A stretch of 5,830 nt of DNA from DATLED01 sp046597375 (GCA_046597375.1 JBKJKM010000235.1:1-5830), one strand, 5' to 3'; counted from the stretch's first letter, positions 1-5,715 are shown. The notes: a model not told the origin generated them from the letters alone. A program made the numbers and translations.

Positions 1-353
1 CGGCGCTCATCGAGGCCTGGGACGGTGGCGCCGTGCTGGCCGCCTCGTCGGCCGGCGCCATGGTGCTGTGCGACCCGATGGTCGACCCGCGCGGCGGCGC
101 CTTCACCCTCGGGCTGGGCCTGGTCAACGGGCTGACGGTGATCCCCCACGCCAACACGTGGTCGCACGAGAAGGCCCGACGCACGTTCGAGCTGGCCCCT
201 GCCGACTGCGCCGTCGTCGGCATCGACGAGCAGACCGCCCTCATCCGCGAGGCCCACGAACCCGGCTCGCCTTCGGTCTGGCGCGCCGCCGGCGCCGGCC
301 ATGTGGCCGCTTGGCTTGCCGGCAAGGATCTCCCCCTCGATCGGCTCCCGTAG
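1..353 (+). CDS. S51/cyanophycinase-like serine hydrolase (type 1 glutamine amidotransferase-like fold), C-terminal part
   Basis: The 5' end is missing; the frame is open from base 3 to the TAG at 351-353, giving about 116 residues. The visible part holds a nucleophile-elbow motif, SSAGAM, encoded at about 45-62. In peptidase family S51 (cyanophycinase, alpha-aspartyl dipeptidase), the Ser of the S-A-G motif is the nucleophile. Downstream come VIPHANTWSHEKAR, which may supply the catalytic His, and a GIDEQTAL stretch followed by a GAGHVAAW strand. The same order (G-I-D-E-x-T-A, then G-x-G-x-V) occurs near the end of cyanophycinase-like proteins. The substrate cannot be told: the family includes cyanophycin and aspartyl-dipeptide hydrolases as well as many uncharacterised members. 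The gene converges on the cyclophilin gene with only 7 bases between the stop codons. The family call is fairly safe, the exact function is not. Confidence 0.72.
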   Translation, partial: ALIEAWDGGAVLAASSAGAMVLCDPMVDPRGGAFTLGLGLVNGLTVIPHANTWSHEKARRTFELAPADCAVVGIDEQTALIREAHEPGSPSVWRAAGAGHVAAWLAGKDLPLDRLP

Positions 354-361
354 CGGGGAGC
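344..361. terminator. Hairpin at the convergent junction, possible bidirectional terminator
   Basis: GCTCCC (344-349) pairs perfectly with GGGAGC (356-361) around a six-base loop that contains the TAG stop of the left gene. The right arm runs into the stop codon of the minus-strand cyclophilin. The hairpin is symmetric and so could form in transcripts from either side. No U-tract follows in either direction, so a classical intrinsic terminator is not shown. The position between two convergent stop codons is the main argument. Confidence 0.35.
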
Positions 362-882
362 TAGTCGGCTTCGGTGATCTCGATCGAGTTGATCGTGAGG
401 TCCTGCAGGGGCTTGTCGGCGCGGTCGGTCTCGACCTGCTCCATCTCGGCGACGACTTCGAGACCCTTCACGACCTTGCCGAAGAGGGAGTACTGGGGCG
501 GGAGCCCCACGCCCGAGGGTCCGGAGATCACGAAGAACTGCGAGCCGTTGGTGTTGGGTCCGGCGTTGGCCATGGCCAACGATCCGACCTCGTACTGGCG
601 GGGCTTGGGAAGCTCGTCGGCGAACTTGTAGCCAGGCCCGCCGCGGCCTGAGCCCGTGGGGTCGCCGCCCTGGCACATGAAGCCCTTGATGATCCGATGG
701 AAGATCACGCCGTCGTAGTAGCCCTCACGAGCCAAGAAGACGAAGTTGTTGACCGTCTTGGGGGCTTGAAGTGCGTCGAGGGCGATCACGAGGTCACCCA
801 TCGATGTCGACATCGTCGCCGTGTAGCGCTTGGCCGTGTCGATGACCATCTCGGGCGGGGAGTTCCACTGCTTGGCAGCCAT
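361..882 (-). CDS. Cyclophilin-type peptidyl-prolyl cis-trans isomerase, soluble
   Basis: This 173-residue protein is almost entirely one cyclophilin domain (about residues 20-172), which isomerises Xaa-Pro bonds during protein folding. Catalytic and pocket motifs are clear: FHRII (61-65, with the catalytic Arg at 63), F68, M69 and Q71 in GFMCQGGD, and ANAGPNTNGSQFF (105-117). The human CypA His126 position is Tyr131 (YSLFGKV), and there is no Trp matching CypA Trp121. No signal peptide or membrane segment is present, so it should be cytoplasmic. The ATG at 882-880 lies 8 bases after the stop of the upstream cyclophilin gene. The bases before it (on the minus strand TAGCTCCTCCC) are pyrimidine-rich and lack a Shine-Dalgarno sequence, so translation probably depends on coupling to the upstream gene. 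It is a close paralogue of that neighbour. The call is very secure. Confidence 0.95.
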   Translation of the reverse strand: MAAKQWNSPPEMVIDTAKRYTATMSTSMGDLVIALDALQAPKTVNNFVFLAREGYYDGVIFHRIIKGFMCQGGDPTGSGRGGPGYKFADELPKPRQYEVGSLAMANAGPNTNGSQFFVISGPSGVGLPPQYSLFGKVVKGLEVVAEMEQVETDRADKPLQDLTINSIEITEAD

Positions 883-890
883 GGGAGGAG

Positions 891-1709
891 CTATTCCTTC
901 TTCTCGGTGATCGTCACCTTGACGATCTTGTGGACGACCTTCGGCTCGCCGGCCTGGGAGCCGTCGGCTTCGATCTTCTTCACGACATCGAAGCCGTCGC
1001 TGACCTTGCCGAAGAGCGAGTACTTGGCCTCGCCGCCGACCGCCTGCACCAGGGTCTCCGCGCCCTTGGCCGAGGTCACGATGTAGAACTGCGACCCGTT
1101 GGTGTTCGGGCCACTGTTGGCCATGGCGACCGACCCCTCCTCGTACTCCTCGGGCTTGGGGAGCTCGTCGCCGAACTTGTAGCCAGCGTCGCCCGTGCCG
1201 TTCTGGAAGGCGACGTCGCCGCCCTGCACGACGAAGTCCTGGATCACGCGGTGGAACGGGACGCCGTCGTAGGCCTTGTGGCGGGCGAGGAAGACGAAGT
1301 TGTTGACGGTCTTCGGCGCCTTGGTGCGATCGAGATCGACGGTGAACGAGCCAATGTCGGTCTCGACCATGGCCGAGTACGTGGCCCCGTCGGCGAGGCA
1401 GTCGGGGGGTGCGGTCGTGAAGTTGGCCTGACGCTCGGTCGCACCTTCGGCCGGTGGGCAGACGGGCTCGACGGCCGGGCCGGCCGCCGGCGTTGACACC
1501 GACGTCGTGGTCGAGCCGTCGGTGGCCAGATCGGACGGCTCGTCGTCGTCACCGAGGCTGATGAACAGCCCGATGCCTATGACGGCTCCGAGCAAGGCCA
1601 CGATGCCGATGATCTGGCGCCGTCGCGCCGCCCGCCGCTGCGCCGCCCTTGCCTCGGCCCGGCGGGTCTCGCGGCCGGCCCGCTGGCGCTCTCGCTTGTC
1701 CGTAGGCAT
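891..1709 (-). CDS. Membrane-anchored cyclophilin-type peptidyl-prolyl cis-trans isomerase
   Basis: With the ATG at 1709-1707 the protein has 272 residues. An upstream frame stays open to 1838, but it would overlap the divergent lysC, and MPTDKRERQR begins the typical charged N-terminus. Residues 1-31 are rich in Arg/Lys and Ala, 33-52 form one hydrophobic helix (IIGIVALLGAVIGIGLFISL), and 53-107 are an acidic, Thr/Ser/Pro-rich linker. The cyclophilin domain covers about 110-270. The positive-inside rule places this domain outside the membrane. Motifs: FHRVI with Arg154, F159 and Q162 in DFVVQGGD (Val160 replaces the usual Met), and ANSGPNTNGSQFY (198-209). Two cysteines in the linker, Cys84 and Cys104, could form a disulphide outside the cell. 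The CypA His126 position is Tyr230. It likely assists folding of exported proteins. It is the first gene of a two-gene unit with the soluble paralogue and is divergent from lysC. Confidence 0.93.
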   Translation of the reverse strand: MPTDKRERQRAGRETRRAEARAAQRRAARRRQIIGIVALLGAVIGIGLFISLGDDDEPSDLATDGSTTTSVSTPAAGPAVEPVCPPAEGATERQANFTTAPPDCLADGATYSAMVETDIGSFTVDLDRTKAPKTVNNFVFLARHKAYDGVPFHRVIQDFVVQGGDVAFQNGTGDAGYKFGDELPKPEEYEEGSVAMANSGPNTNGSQFYIVTSAKGAETLVQAVGGEAKYSLFGKVSDGFDVVKKIEADGSQAGEPKVVHKIVKVTITEKKE

Positions 1710-1782
1710 GGCGGGAGAACCTACTTCGCCAGTTCGGAATGCAGGAATCGGGTCGGACCCCTGCCCGTAGACTGGGCGCACC
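1710..1782. promoter_or_regulatory. Divergent intergenic region between the cyclophilin unit and lysC, with possible -10 boxes on both strands
   Basis: These 73 bases must hold the promoters for both directions unless transcription enters from elsewhere. On the plus strand TAGACT (1768-1773) fits the TAnnnT pattern of an actinobacterial -10 box and lies 9 bases before the lysC ATG. On the minus strand TAGGTT (1723-1718) lies 8 bases before the cyclophilin ATG. Both spacings would put the transcript start at or within a few bases of the start codon, meaning leaderless or nearly leaderless mRNA. Neither gene has a good Shine-Dalgarno sequence. No convincing -35 element is visible on either strand. 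The region is too short for a lysine riboswitch or an attenuator leader. All of this rests on motif spacing only. Confidence 0.35.
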
Positions 1783-3000
1783 ATGCCCCTCGTCGTCCAG
1801 AAGTACGGCGGCACGTCCGTGGCCGATCCCGAGCGCATCCGTCAAGTGGCGGATCACGTGGCGCGCACCCACCGCCAGGGCAGCGACGTCGTCGCCGTCG
1901 TGAGCGCAATGGGCAAGGAAACCGACGACCTGATCCGCCTGGCCAGCGAGGTCAGCAGCGTCCGTCCCGGTCGCGAGATGGACATGTTGATCACGGCGGG
2001 GGAGCGCAAGACCACGGCGCTCCTCGTCATGGCGCTTCAGGAGATCGGCGTCGACGCCGCCAGCTACACCGGCAGCCAGGCCGGGATCATGACCGACAGC
2101 GTTCACACCAAGGCCAAGATCACCGAGATTCGCAGCGATCGTCTGCAGGAGGCGTTGGCCGCCGGCAAGGTTCCCGTCGTCGGCGGCGCCCAGGGCATGA
2201 GCACCGACACCCGAGACGTCACCTTCCTCGGGCGCGGCGGCAGCGACACCACAGCCGTGGCTCTCGCTCACGCCCTCGGGGCTGACGCCTGCGAGCTCTA
2301 TACCGACGTCTCCGGTGTGTTCACCGCCGACCCCCGGCTGGTGCCGTCCGCCCGCCGCATCAATCTCGTCTCCTTCGAGGAGATGCTCGAGATGTGCGCC
2401 AGCGGCTGTCCGAAGCCGGAGATGCGCTCTGTCGAATTCGCCCGCACCTGGAAGGTGCCGCTGCACGTCCGCTCGAGCTTCACTTGGGAGCCGGGCACCT
2501 GGATCCGGGAAGAGGACCCCACCATGGAACAACCGATCATCTCGGCCGTCATCTCCGACAGCTCGGAGGCCAAGATCACCGTCACTGGCGTTGTCGACAA
2601 GCCCGGTATCGCCGCCCGACTCTTCCGGGCTCTGGCCGACAGCCACGTCAACGTCGACATGATCGTGCAGAACGTGTCGGTGCAGGGCGTCACGGACATC
2701 TCCTTCACCGTGCCGCGATCCGATGTCGAGGCCAGCCTCCGCGTCGCCAACGAACTCCAGGACGAACTCGGATCGACCGCAGTGCTGGCTGACGCAGAGA
2801 TCGCTCGCGTCTCGCTCATCGGCGCCGGGATGAAGACCCATCCCGGTGTTGCCGCCACCATGTTCGAGACGCTGGCCAACGAAGGCGTGAACATCGACAT
2901 GATCTCGACGTCGCCCATCCGTATCTCCTGTGTCGTCCGTGACCGCCAGGTCGAGCACGCCGTCCAGGTCCTGCACGCCGCCTTCGAGTTGGAGCGTTAG
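1783..3000 (+). CDS. lysC: Aspartate kinase (aspartokinase), alpha subunit
   Basis: LysC phosphorylates L-aspartate with ATP to 4-phospho-aspartate, the first step toward lysine, diaminopimelate, threonine, methionine and isoleucine. The protein has 405 residues, close to the roughly 420 of actinobacterial enzymes. The kinase domain occupies about 1-245: KYGGTSV (7-13), ITAGER (70-75), FLGRGGSDTTAVAL (148-161) and YTDVSGVFTADPR (173-185). Two ACT domains follow at about 264-335 and 343-405, with QNVS (296-299) and ISTS (374-377) in the regions where lysine and threonine bind in the Corynebacterium glutamicum enzyme; these look wild type, so feedback inhibition is expected. The kinase loop GCPKPEMRSVE (208-218) differs from the usual GAKVL/GSKIL form. 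An internal start at 2524 probably yields a separate beta subunit. The ATG at 1783 is chosen because KYGGTSV normally lies within the first ten or so residues. asd follows after 3 bases. Confidence 0.97.
   Translation: MPLVVQKYGGTSVADPERIRQVADHVARTHRQGSDVVAVVSAMGKETDDLIRLASEVSSVRPGREMDMLITAGERKTTALLVMALQEIGVDAASYTGSQAGIMTDSVHTKAKITEIRSDRLQEALAAGKVPVVGGAQGMSTDTRDVTFLGRGGSDTTAVALAHALGADACELYTDVSGVFTADPRLVPSARRINLVSFEEMLEMCASGCPKPEMRSVEFARTWKVPLHVRSSFTWEPGTWIREEDPTMEQPIISAVISDSSEAKITVTGVVDKPGIAARLFRALADSHVNVDMIVQNVSVQGVTDISFTVPRSDVEASLRVANELQDELGSTAVLADAEIARVSLIGAGMKTHPGVAATMFETLANEGVNIDMISTSPIRISCVVRDRQVEHAVQVLHAAFELER
2508..2516 (+). promoter_or_regulatory. Internal ribosome binding site for the LysC beta subunit
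   Basis: The purine run GGAAGAGGA lies within lysC, 7 bases before the in-frame ATG at 2524. The same bases encode the Arg-Glu-Glu-Asp stretch (242-245) in the linker between the kinase and ACT domains, so part of the purine richness could come from the acidic codons rather than selection for ribosome binding. Confidence 0.55.
2524..3000 (+). CDS. lysC: Aspartate kinase beta subunit from an internal in-frame start
   Basis: Met248 of LysC (ATG at 2524) is preceded by GGAAGAGGA (2508-2516), with a GAGG core 8 bases before the ATG. This is a better Shine-Dalgarno sequence than any gene start in the window has. The product would be 158 residues containing both ACT domains and no kinase domain. 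In Corynebacterium glutamicum and Bacillus subtilis, lysC-type genes encode an alpha subunit and an in-frame beta subunit equal to the C-terminal part, together forming an alpha2beta2 enzyme regulated by lysine and threonine. The internal Met here falls at the equivalent place, just after the P-G-T-x-I stretch that ends the kinase domain. Known: the two-subunit arrangement in those species. Inferred: that it operates here. Confidence 0.7.
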   Translation: MEQPIISAVISDSSEAKITVTGVVDKPGIAARLFRALADSHVNVDMIVQNVSVQGVTDISFTVPRSDVEASLRVANELQDELGSTAVLADAEIARVSLIGAGMKTHPGVAATMFETLANEGVNIDMISTSPIRISCVVRDRQVEHAVQVLHAAFELER

Positions 3001-3003
3001 GAC

Positions 3004-4041
3004 ATGAGCGACGGATTGCGGATCGGCATCGTCGGCGCCACCGGACAGGTCGGCACGGTCATGCGCACCCTGCTGGCCGAGCGGGCGTTTCCCATCGGCG
3101 AGCTTCGCTACTTCGCCTCGCCCCGCAGCGCCGGCAAGCGCCTGCCTTGGCAGGGTGGCGACATCGAGGTCGAGGACGCGTGGAAGGCCGACTACTCCGG
3201 CCTCGACATCGTGCTGTTCTCCGTCGGCGCCGATGCATCCGCGGAATTGGCGCCGAAAGTTGCGGCTGCCGGAGCGATCGTCATCGACAACTCCAAGGCC
3301 TGGCGGATGGATCCGGACGTGCCGCTCGTCGTTCCCGAGGTCAACGCGCACGCGCTTTCCGACATCCGCAAAGGGATCGTCGCCAACCCCAACTGCACGA
3401 CCATGGCGGCGATGCCGGTGCTCAAGCCGCTGCACGTCGAGGCCGGACTGACGCGGCTCATCTACTCGACCTACCAGGCCGTGTCCGGCGCCGGTACCGC
3501 CGGCCCACCCGAATTGCTCGAGCAGGTCATGGCCGCCGGGGAGAAGGCGACCGAGTTGGCCTTCGATGGATCAGCCATCGACTTTCCGGCCCCGAAGGAA
3601 TTCAGCCAGACCATTGCCTACAACGTCCTGCCCCTGGCCGGTGGGTTGATCGGCGACGAGACGAGCGAGACCAGCGAAGAGGTCAAGCTGCGCGACGAGT
3701 CGCGCAAGATTCTCGAGATCCCCGACCTGCGGGTGTCGTCGACTTGCGTACGCGTCCCCGTTTTCACCGGTCACTCGCTCAGCATCAACGCCGAGTTCTC
3801 CCGGGAGCTCACGCCCGAGCGGGCCTACCAGATCCTGCGGTCAGCCCAGGGCGTCGAGGTCGTCGACGTGCCGACGCCCCTGAAAGCCGCCGGCGCCGAT
3901 CCGTCCTACGTCGGACGCATCCGTCGCGACGAGGGCGCCGAGCACGCGCTCGCCCTCTTCGTCAGCAACGACAACCTCCGCAAGGGCGCCGCACTCAACG
4001 CCGTACAGATTGCCGAAGCGCTCCTCGCCCGTCGCGGCTAG
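3004..4041 (+). CDS. asd: Aspartate-semialdehyde dehydrogenase
   Basis: Asd reduces 4-phospho-aspartate to aspartate 4-semialdehyde with NADPH, the second step after LysC and the branch point to diaminopimelate/lysine versus homoserine. The 345-residue protein shows the whole family pattern. The nucleotide-binding loop is GATGQVG (11-17). The catalytic cysteine is Cys131 in NPNCTT. Gln158 lies in YQAVSGAG, and Glu226 and Lys228 in SEEVKLRDESRKIL are likely phosphate/substrate contacts. Arg250 and the active-site His257 lie in CVRVPVFTGHS. The end, NLRKGAALNAVQIAE, is typical. The length is normal and no key residue is missing. The ATG at 3004 is 3 bases after the lysC stop, with a GGAG sequence (2991-2994) inside the end of lysC, so the two genes are surely co-transcribed and probably translationally coupled. 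The product is cytoplasmic and expected to be a dimer or tetramer. Confidence 0.97.
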   Translation: MSDGLRIGIVGATGQVGTVMRTLLAERAFPIGELRYFASPRSAGKRLPWQGGDIEVEDAWKADYSGLDIVLFSVGADASAELAPKVAAAGAIVIDNSKAWRMDPDVPLVVPEVNAHALSDIRKGIVANPNCTTMAAMPVLKPLHVEAGLTRLIYSTYQAVSGAGTAGPPELLEQVMAAGEKATELAFDGSAIDFPAPKEFSQTIAYNVLPLAGGLIGDETSETSEEVKLRDESRKILEIPDLRVSSTCVRVPVFTGHSLSINAEFSRELTPERAYQILRSAQGVEVVDVPTPLKAAGADPSYVGRIRRDEGAEHALALFVSNDNLRKGAALNAVQIAEALLARRG

Positions 4042-4051
4042 AACTCCAGGT

Positions 4052-4480
4052 GTGAGCGGGCTGCGTGAGGCTGGGGCGGCGGATCGACTGGCCGAGGTTT
4101 CGTTGTTCCACGGCGTGTCGAAGAAGGGGCTTCGCCAGATCGCGGCGATGACCAACGAGATGAGGTTCGGCGACGGCGAAGCCGTCACCGTCGAGGCGAC
4201 CAGAGGCGGTCGCTTCCACCTGGTGCTCGAGGGGAACGTCGCCGTCGAGATCGGCGGTCGGACTCTCGCCACCTTGGGGCCCGGCGACTCGTTCGGGGAG
4301 ATGTCTCTTCTCGACGGTCGGCCGAGGACCGCCACCGTCCGGGCCACCGGCACGGTCCGGACCCTGAGTCTGGCGTCGTGGCACTTCCGATCGCTCCTGC
4401 GCGAGGAGCCGCTGATCATGGAGAAGATTCTCGTGCAGATGGTGCTGCGCCTTCGCGACGCCGATGACCGGAGCATCTGA
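4052..4480 (+). CDS. Stand-alone cyclic nucleotide-binding domain protein
   Basis: This 142-residue protein consists of one cNMP-binding domain of the CAP/PKA type and little else. An N-terminal helix with FHGVSKKGLRQIA (19-31) leads into the beta barrel (FGDGEAV, 39-45; VLEGNVAVEIGGR, 58-70). The phosphate-binding cassette is FGEMSLLDGRPRTATV (81-96). Glu83 and Arg92-Thr93 match the residues that hold the ribose and phosphate of cAMP in E. coli CAP (Glu72, Arg82, Ser83), so ligand binding looks intact. A C-terminal helix (about 119-135) ends the protein. No helix-turn-helix, kinase, cyclase or channel part follows, so it is not a CRP-type regulator as encoded. The GTG at 4052 lies 10 bases after the asd stop with no good Shine-Dalgarno; the frame also continues back into asd to a TTG at 4010. 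Likely co-transcribed with lysC-asd. The partner is unknown. Confidence 0.85.
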   Translation: MSGLREAGAADRLAEVSLFHGVSKKGLRQIAAMTNEMRFGDGEAVTVEATRGGRFHLVLEGNVAVEIGGRTLATLGPGDSFGEMSLLDGRPRTATVRATGTVRTLSLASWHFRSLLREEPLIMEKILVQMVLRLRDADDRSI

Positions 4481-4492
4481 CCGCACAACCCG

Positions 4493-4538
4493 GTCGGCCT
4501 TCGTCACGGTGGTCGGACCAGTGGCGACCGAGGCCGAC
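4493..4538. terminator. Compound inverted repeat between convergent genes, possible bidirectional terminator
   Basis: GTCGGCCT (4493-4500) and AGGCCGAC (4531-4538) are perfect 8-base complements. Inside them GGTCG (4511-4515) pairs with CGACC (4525-4529), extending the stem across an asymmetric internal loop. A competing pairing exists between GGACCAG (4515-4521) and CTGGTCC (4542-4548). The structure lies between the stop codons at 4480 and 4552, so either transcript would run into it. No U-tract is present, so termination would have to be of the U-less kind, Rho-assisted, or merely 3'-end protection. Confidence 0.4.
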
Positions 4539-4549
4539 GAGCTGGTCCG

Positions 4550-4828
4550 TCAGCAGGCGCAGGGGACGGCGCCGCACTTGGGGCACCCGGCGGCGTAGCG
4601 GGCGACGGCTTCGTCCATCGACAGGCCGAGCTGATTGGCGATCGAGGCCGTCCAGGCCAGTACGTCACCCAGCTCTTCGAGTTGCTGGGAGCGGGTGCCC
4701 TTGCGAGCGGCCCTGGCGAACTCGCCCACCTCCTCGGCCAGCCAGGCCACCGAGGCCGGTACACCCCGAGCGGCATCACGTTCGCCGTAGGTCTCCGCCA
4801 TCAGTTGCTGCAGCCGGTTGAGCTCCAC
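4550..4828 (-). CDS. MazG-like nucleotide pyrophosphohydrolase with C-terminal cysteine tail
   Basis: The 92-residue protein carries the MazG metal-binding signature: EEVGE (32-36, E-E-x-x-E) and, in the next helix, ELGD (52-55, E-x-x-D). These acidic residues bind Mg2+ in all-alpha NTP pyrophosphatases, which hydrolyse (d)NTPs to NMP and pyrophosphate and may remove damaged nucleotides. The length fits a single-domain MazG-like protein, about a third of E. coli MazG. The end, GCPKCGAVPCAC (81-92), has four cysteines in a C-x2-C-x4-C-x-C arrangement, suggestive of a bound metal such as zinc; similar tails occur in some archaeal and bacterial MazG-like proteins. The GTG at 4828-4826 lies 2 bases after the stop of the upstream membrane-protein gene, which favours translational coupling. 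An ATG at 4801 is an alternative start that would lose nine residues. The preferred nucleotide is unknown. Confidence 0.88.
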   Translation of the reverse strand: MELNRLQQLMAETYGERDAARGVPASVAWLAEEVGEFARAARKGTRSQQLEELGDVLAWTASIANQLGLSMDEAVARYAAGCPKCGAVPCAC

Positions 4829-4830
4829 GG

Positions 4831-5715
4831 TCAGTCGGGGGCCGTCGGATCGCCGAGGAGAGCGCCGAGGTCGGTCAGAGACGACGACTCGGTGACGTCG
4901 TCAGGCGACGGGATCTCGATGTCGACCGGCTTGCCGTAGTCGAAGGTCTCCATGGTGGTGACGACCTGGGTCGACGCCCCCGTCAGCAGTCCGGGAATGG
5001 ACAGCTCGATGGTGGTGCGCTGGCGCCGCACCCGATCGTCGTCGTCGAGCCACACGTCGACCGGCACCGTCTTGAGCTGGTCGTAGAGGGCGCGTTCTTG
5101 GGCGGGAAGGGCCGCCTGGGCGCCGGCGCCGAACGACTTCGAGAGGTCGAGGACCGCACGGAAATGGGTGGTATCGGCTCCCCGGACCTTCTCCTTCCCG
5201 ACCTCTTCGACGTCGGCGCTCCCGGCCAGCTGACGGATCGAGTCGAGCGGGCTGTTGGCCCCACCATTGATGCCTCCGAACCTCTGGGTGAGGGCGCCGG
5301 CGTCGACCCGCACCCAACCCTTTCCTCCGTTCTGGGCCCGGGCCGCCTCAGGCAGGTGCACGTAGAGGAGGTCGCCGTCGAGGACGAACTCGACGTCGAA
5401 CCCGGCGACGGCGATCTTCGAGCTCGACCGGCGAGCCTCGGCGTCGACCGAGCCGGTGATGATCGACGAGGTGTCGGCGTCACCTACGGCGGTGTCGATC
5501 GTGAGCTCGTAGACGAACGTGCCTGCGTCTTCCACGGCGCCCGGCGCCGCCGCCAGCCGCTGGGAAGGTGTCCGATCGCCGTCGCCCAGGCCGAGCACGG
5601 CGGCGGCGACGGCGGCCACGAGGAGGAGTGCGATCGTGACGGCCAATGCCGGCATCGCCCGCACTGACCGGGAGGCCGGTTGGTCGAGCTCGGCCACCGG
5701 CCAGATGTCGGTCAT
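4831..5715 (-). CDS. Membrane-anchored LppX/LprG-like (LolA-fold) extracytoplasmic protein
   Basis: With the ATG at 5715-5713 the protein has 294 residues; a GTG two codons upstream (5721) is also possible, and neither has a clear Shine-Dalgarno. Residues 1-20 are cytoplasmic, and about 22-44 form one hydrophobic helix (PALAVTIALLLVAAVAAAV). The rest, about 250 residues, is polar and rich in beta strands. No cysteine is present, so it is not a lipoprotein despite its resemblance to them. The pattern of alternating strands, VWLDDDDRVRRQRTTIEL (about 220-237) and VRGADTTHFRAVLDLSKSF (about 177-195), resembles the LppX/LprAFG group of actinobacteria, whose mycobacterial members bind or carry lipids. 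The family link is by pattern only. A lipid-carrying role is an inference and could be wrong. The gene leads a two-gene unit with the MazG-like gene. Confidence 0.6.
   Translation of the reverse strand: MTDIWPVAELDQPASRSVRAMPALAVTIALLLVAAVAAAVLGLGDGDRTPSQRLAAAPGAVEDAGTFVYELTIDTAVGDADTSSIITGSVDAEARRSSSKIAVAGFDVEFVLDGDLLYVHLPEAARAQNGGKGWVRVDAGALTQRFGGINGGANSPLDSIRQLAGSADVEEVGKEKVRGADTTHFRAVLDLSKSFGAGAQAALPAQERALYDQLKTVPVDVWLDDDDRVRRQRTTIELSIPGLLTGASTQVVTTMETFDYGKPVDIEIPSPDDVTESSSLTDLGALLGDPTAPD

Noticed and set aside
930..1496. Plus-strand open frame opposite the anchored cyclophilin
   Set aside because: It mirrors a well-supported cyclophilin gene, and its translation shows no motif and has the Val/Leu/Gly/Asp/Arg bias typical of such shadows.
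1710..1782. Lysine riboswitch or attenuator ahead of lysC
   Set aside because: Only 73 bases separate the divergent genes, far too short for a lysine riboswitch, and no leader peptide or terminator/antiterminator pair is visible.
1710..1838. Longer N-terminus of the anchored cyclophilin, starting at 1838
   Set aside because: It would run through the whole divergent region into lysC and adds residues of no recognisable kind before the typical charged N-terminus.
2394..2450. A possible local frameshift pair in lysC explaining the unusual CPKPEM loop
   Set aside because: The flanking motifs stay in one frame with no change in length, and the alternative frame does not restore a better match to GAKVL/GSKIL.
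1549..3435. Very long open frame (628 codons) on the minus strand opposite lysC and asd
   Set aside because: lysC and asd are unmistakable on the plus strand. The antisense translation is low-complexity, rich in Asp, Gly, His and Arg with no recognisable domain, as expected from the complement of high-GC codons.
5098..5667. Plus-strand open frame opposite the membrane protein gene
   Set aside because: The minus-strand reading has a membrane helix and a sensible beta-rich protein; this one has neither and is compositionally like other shadow frames.
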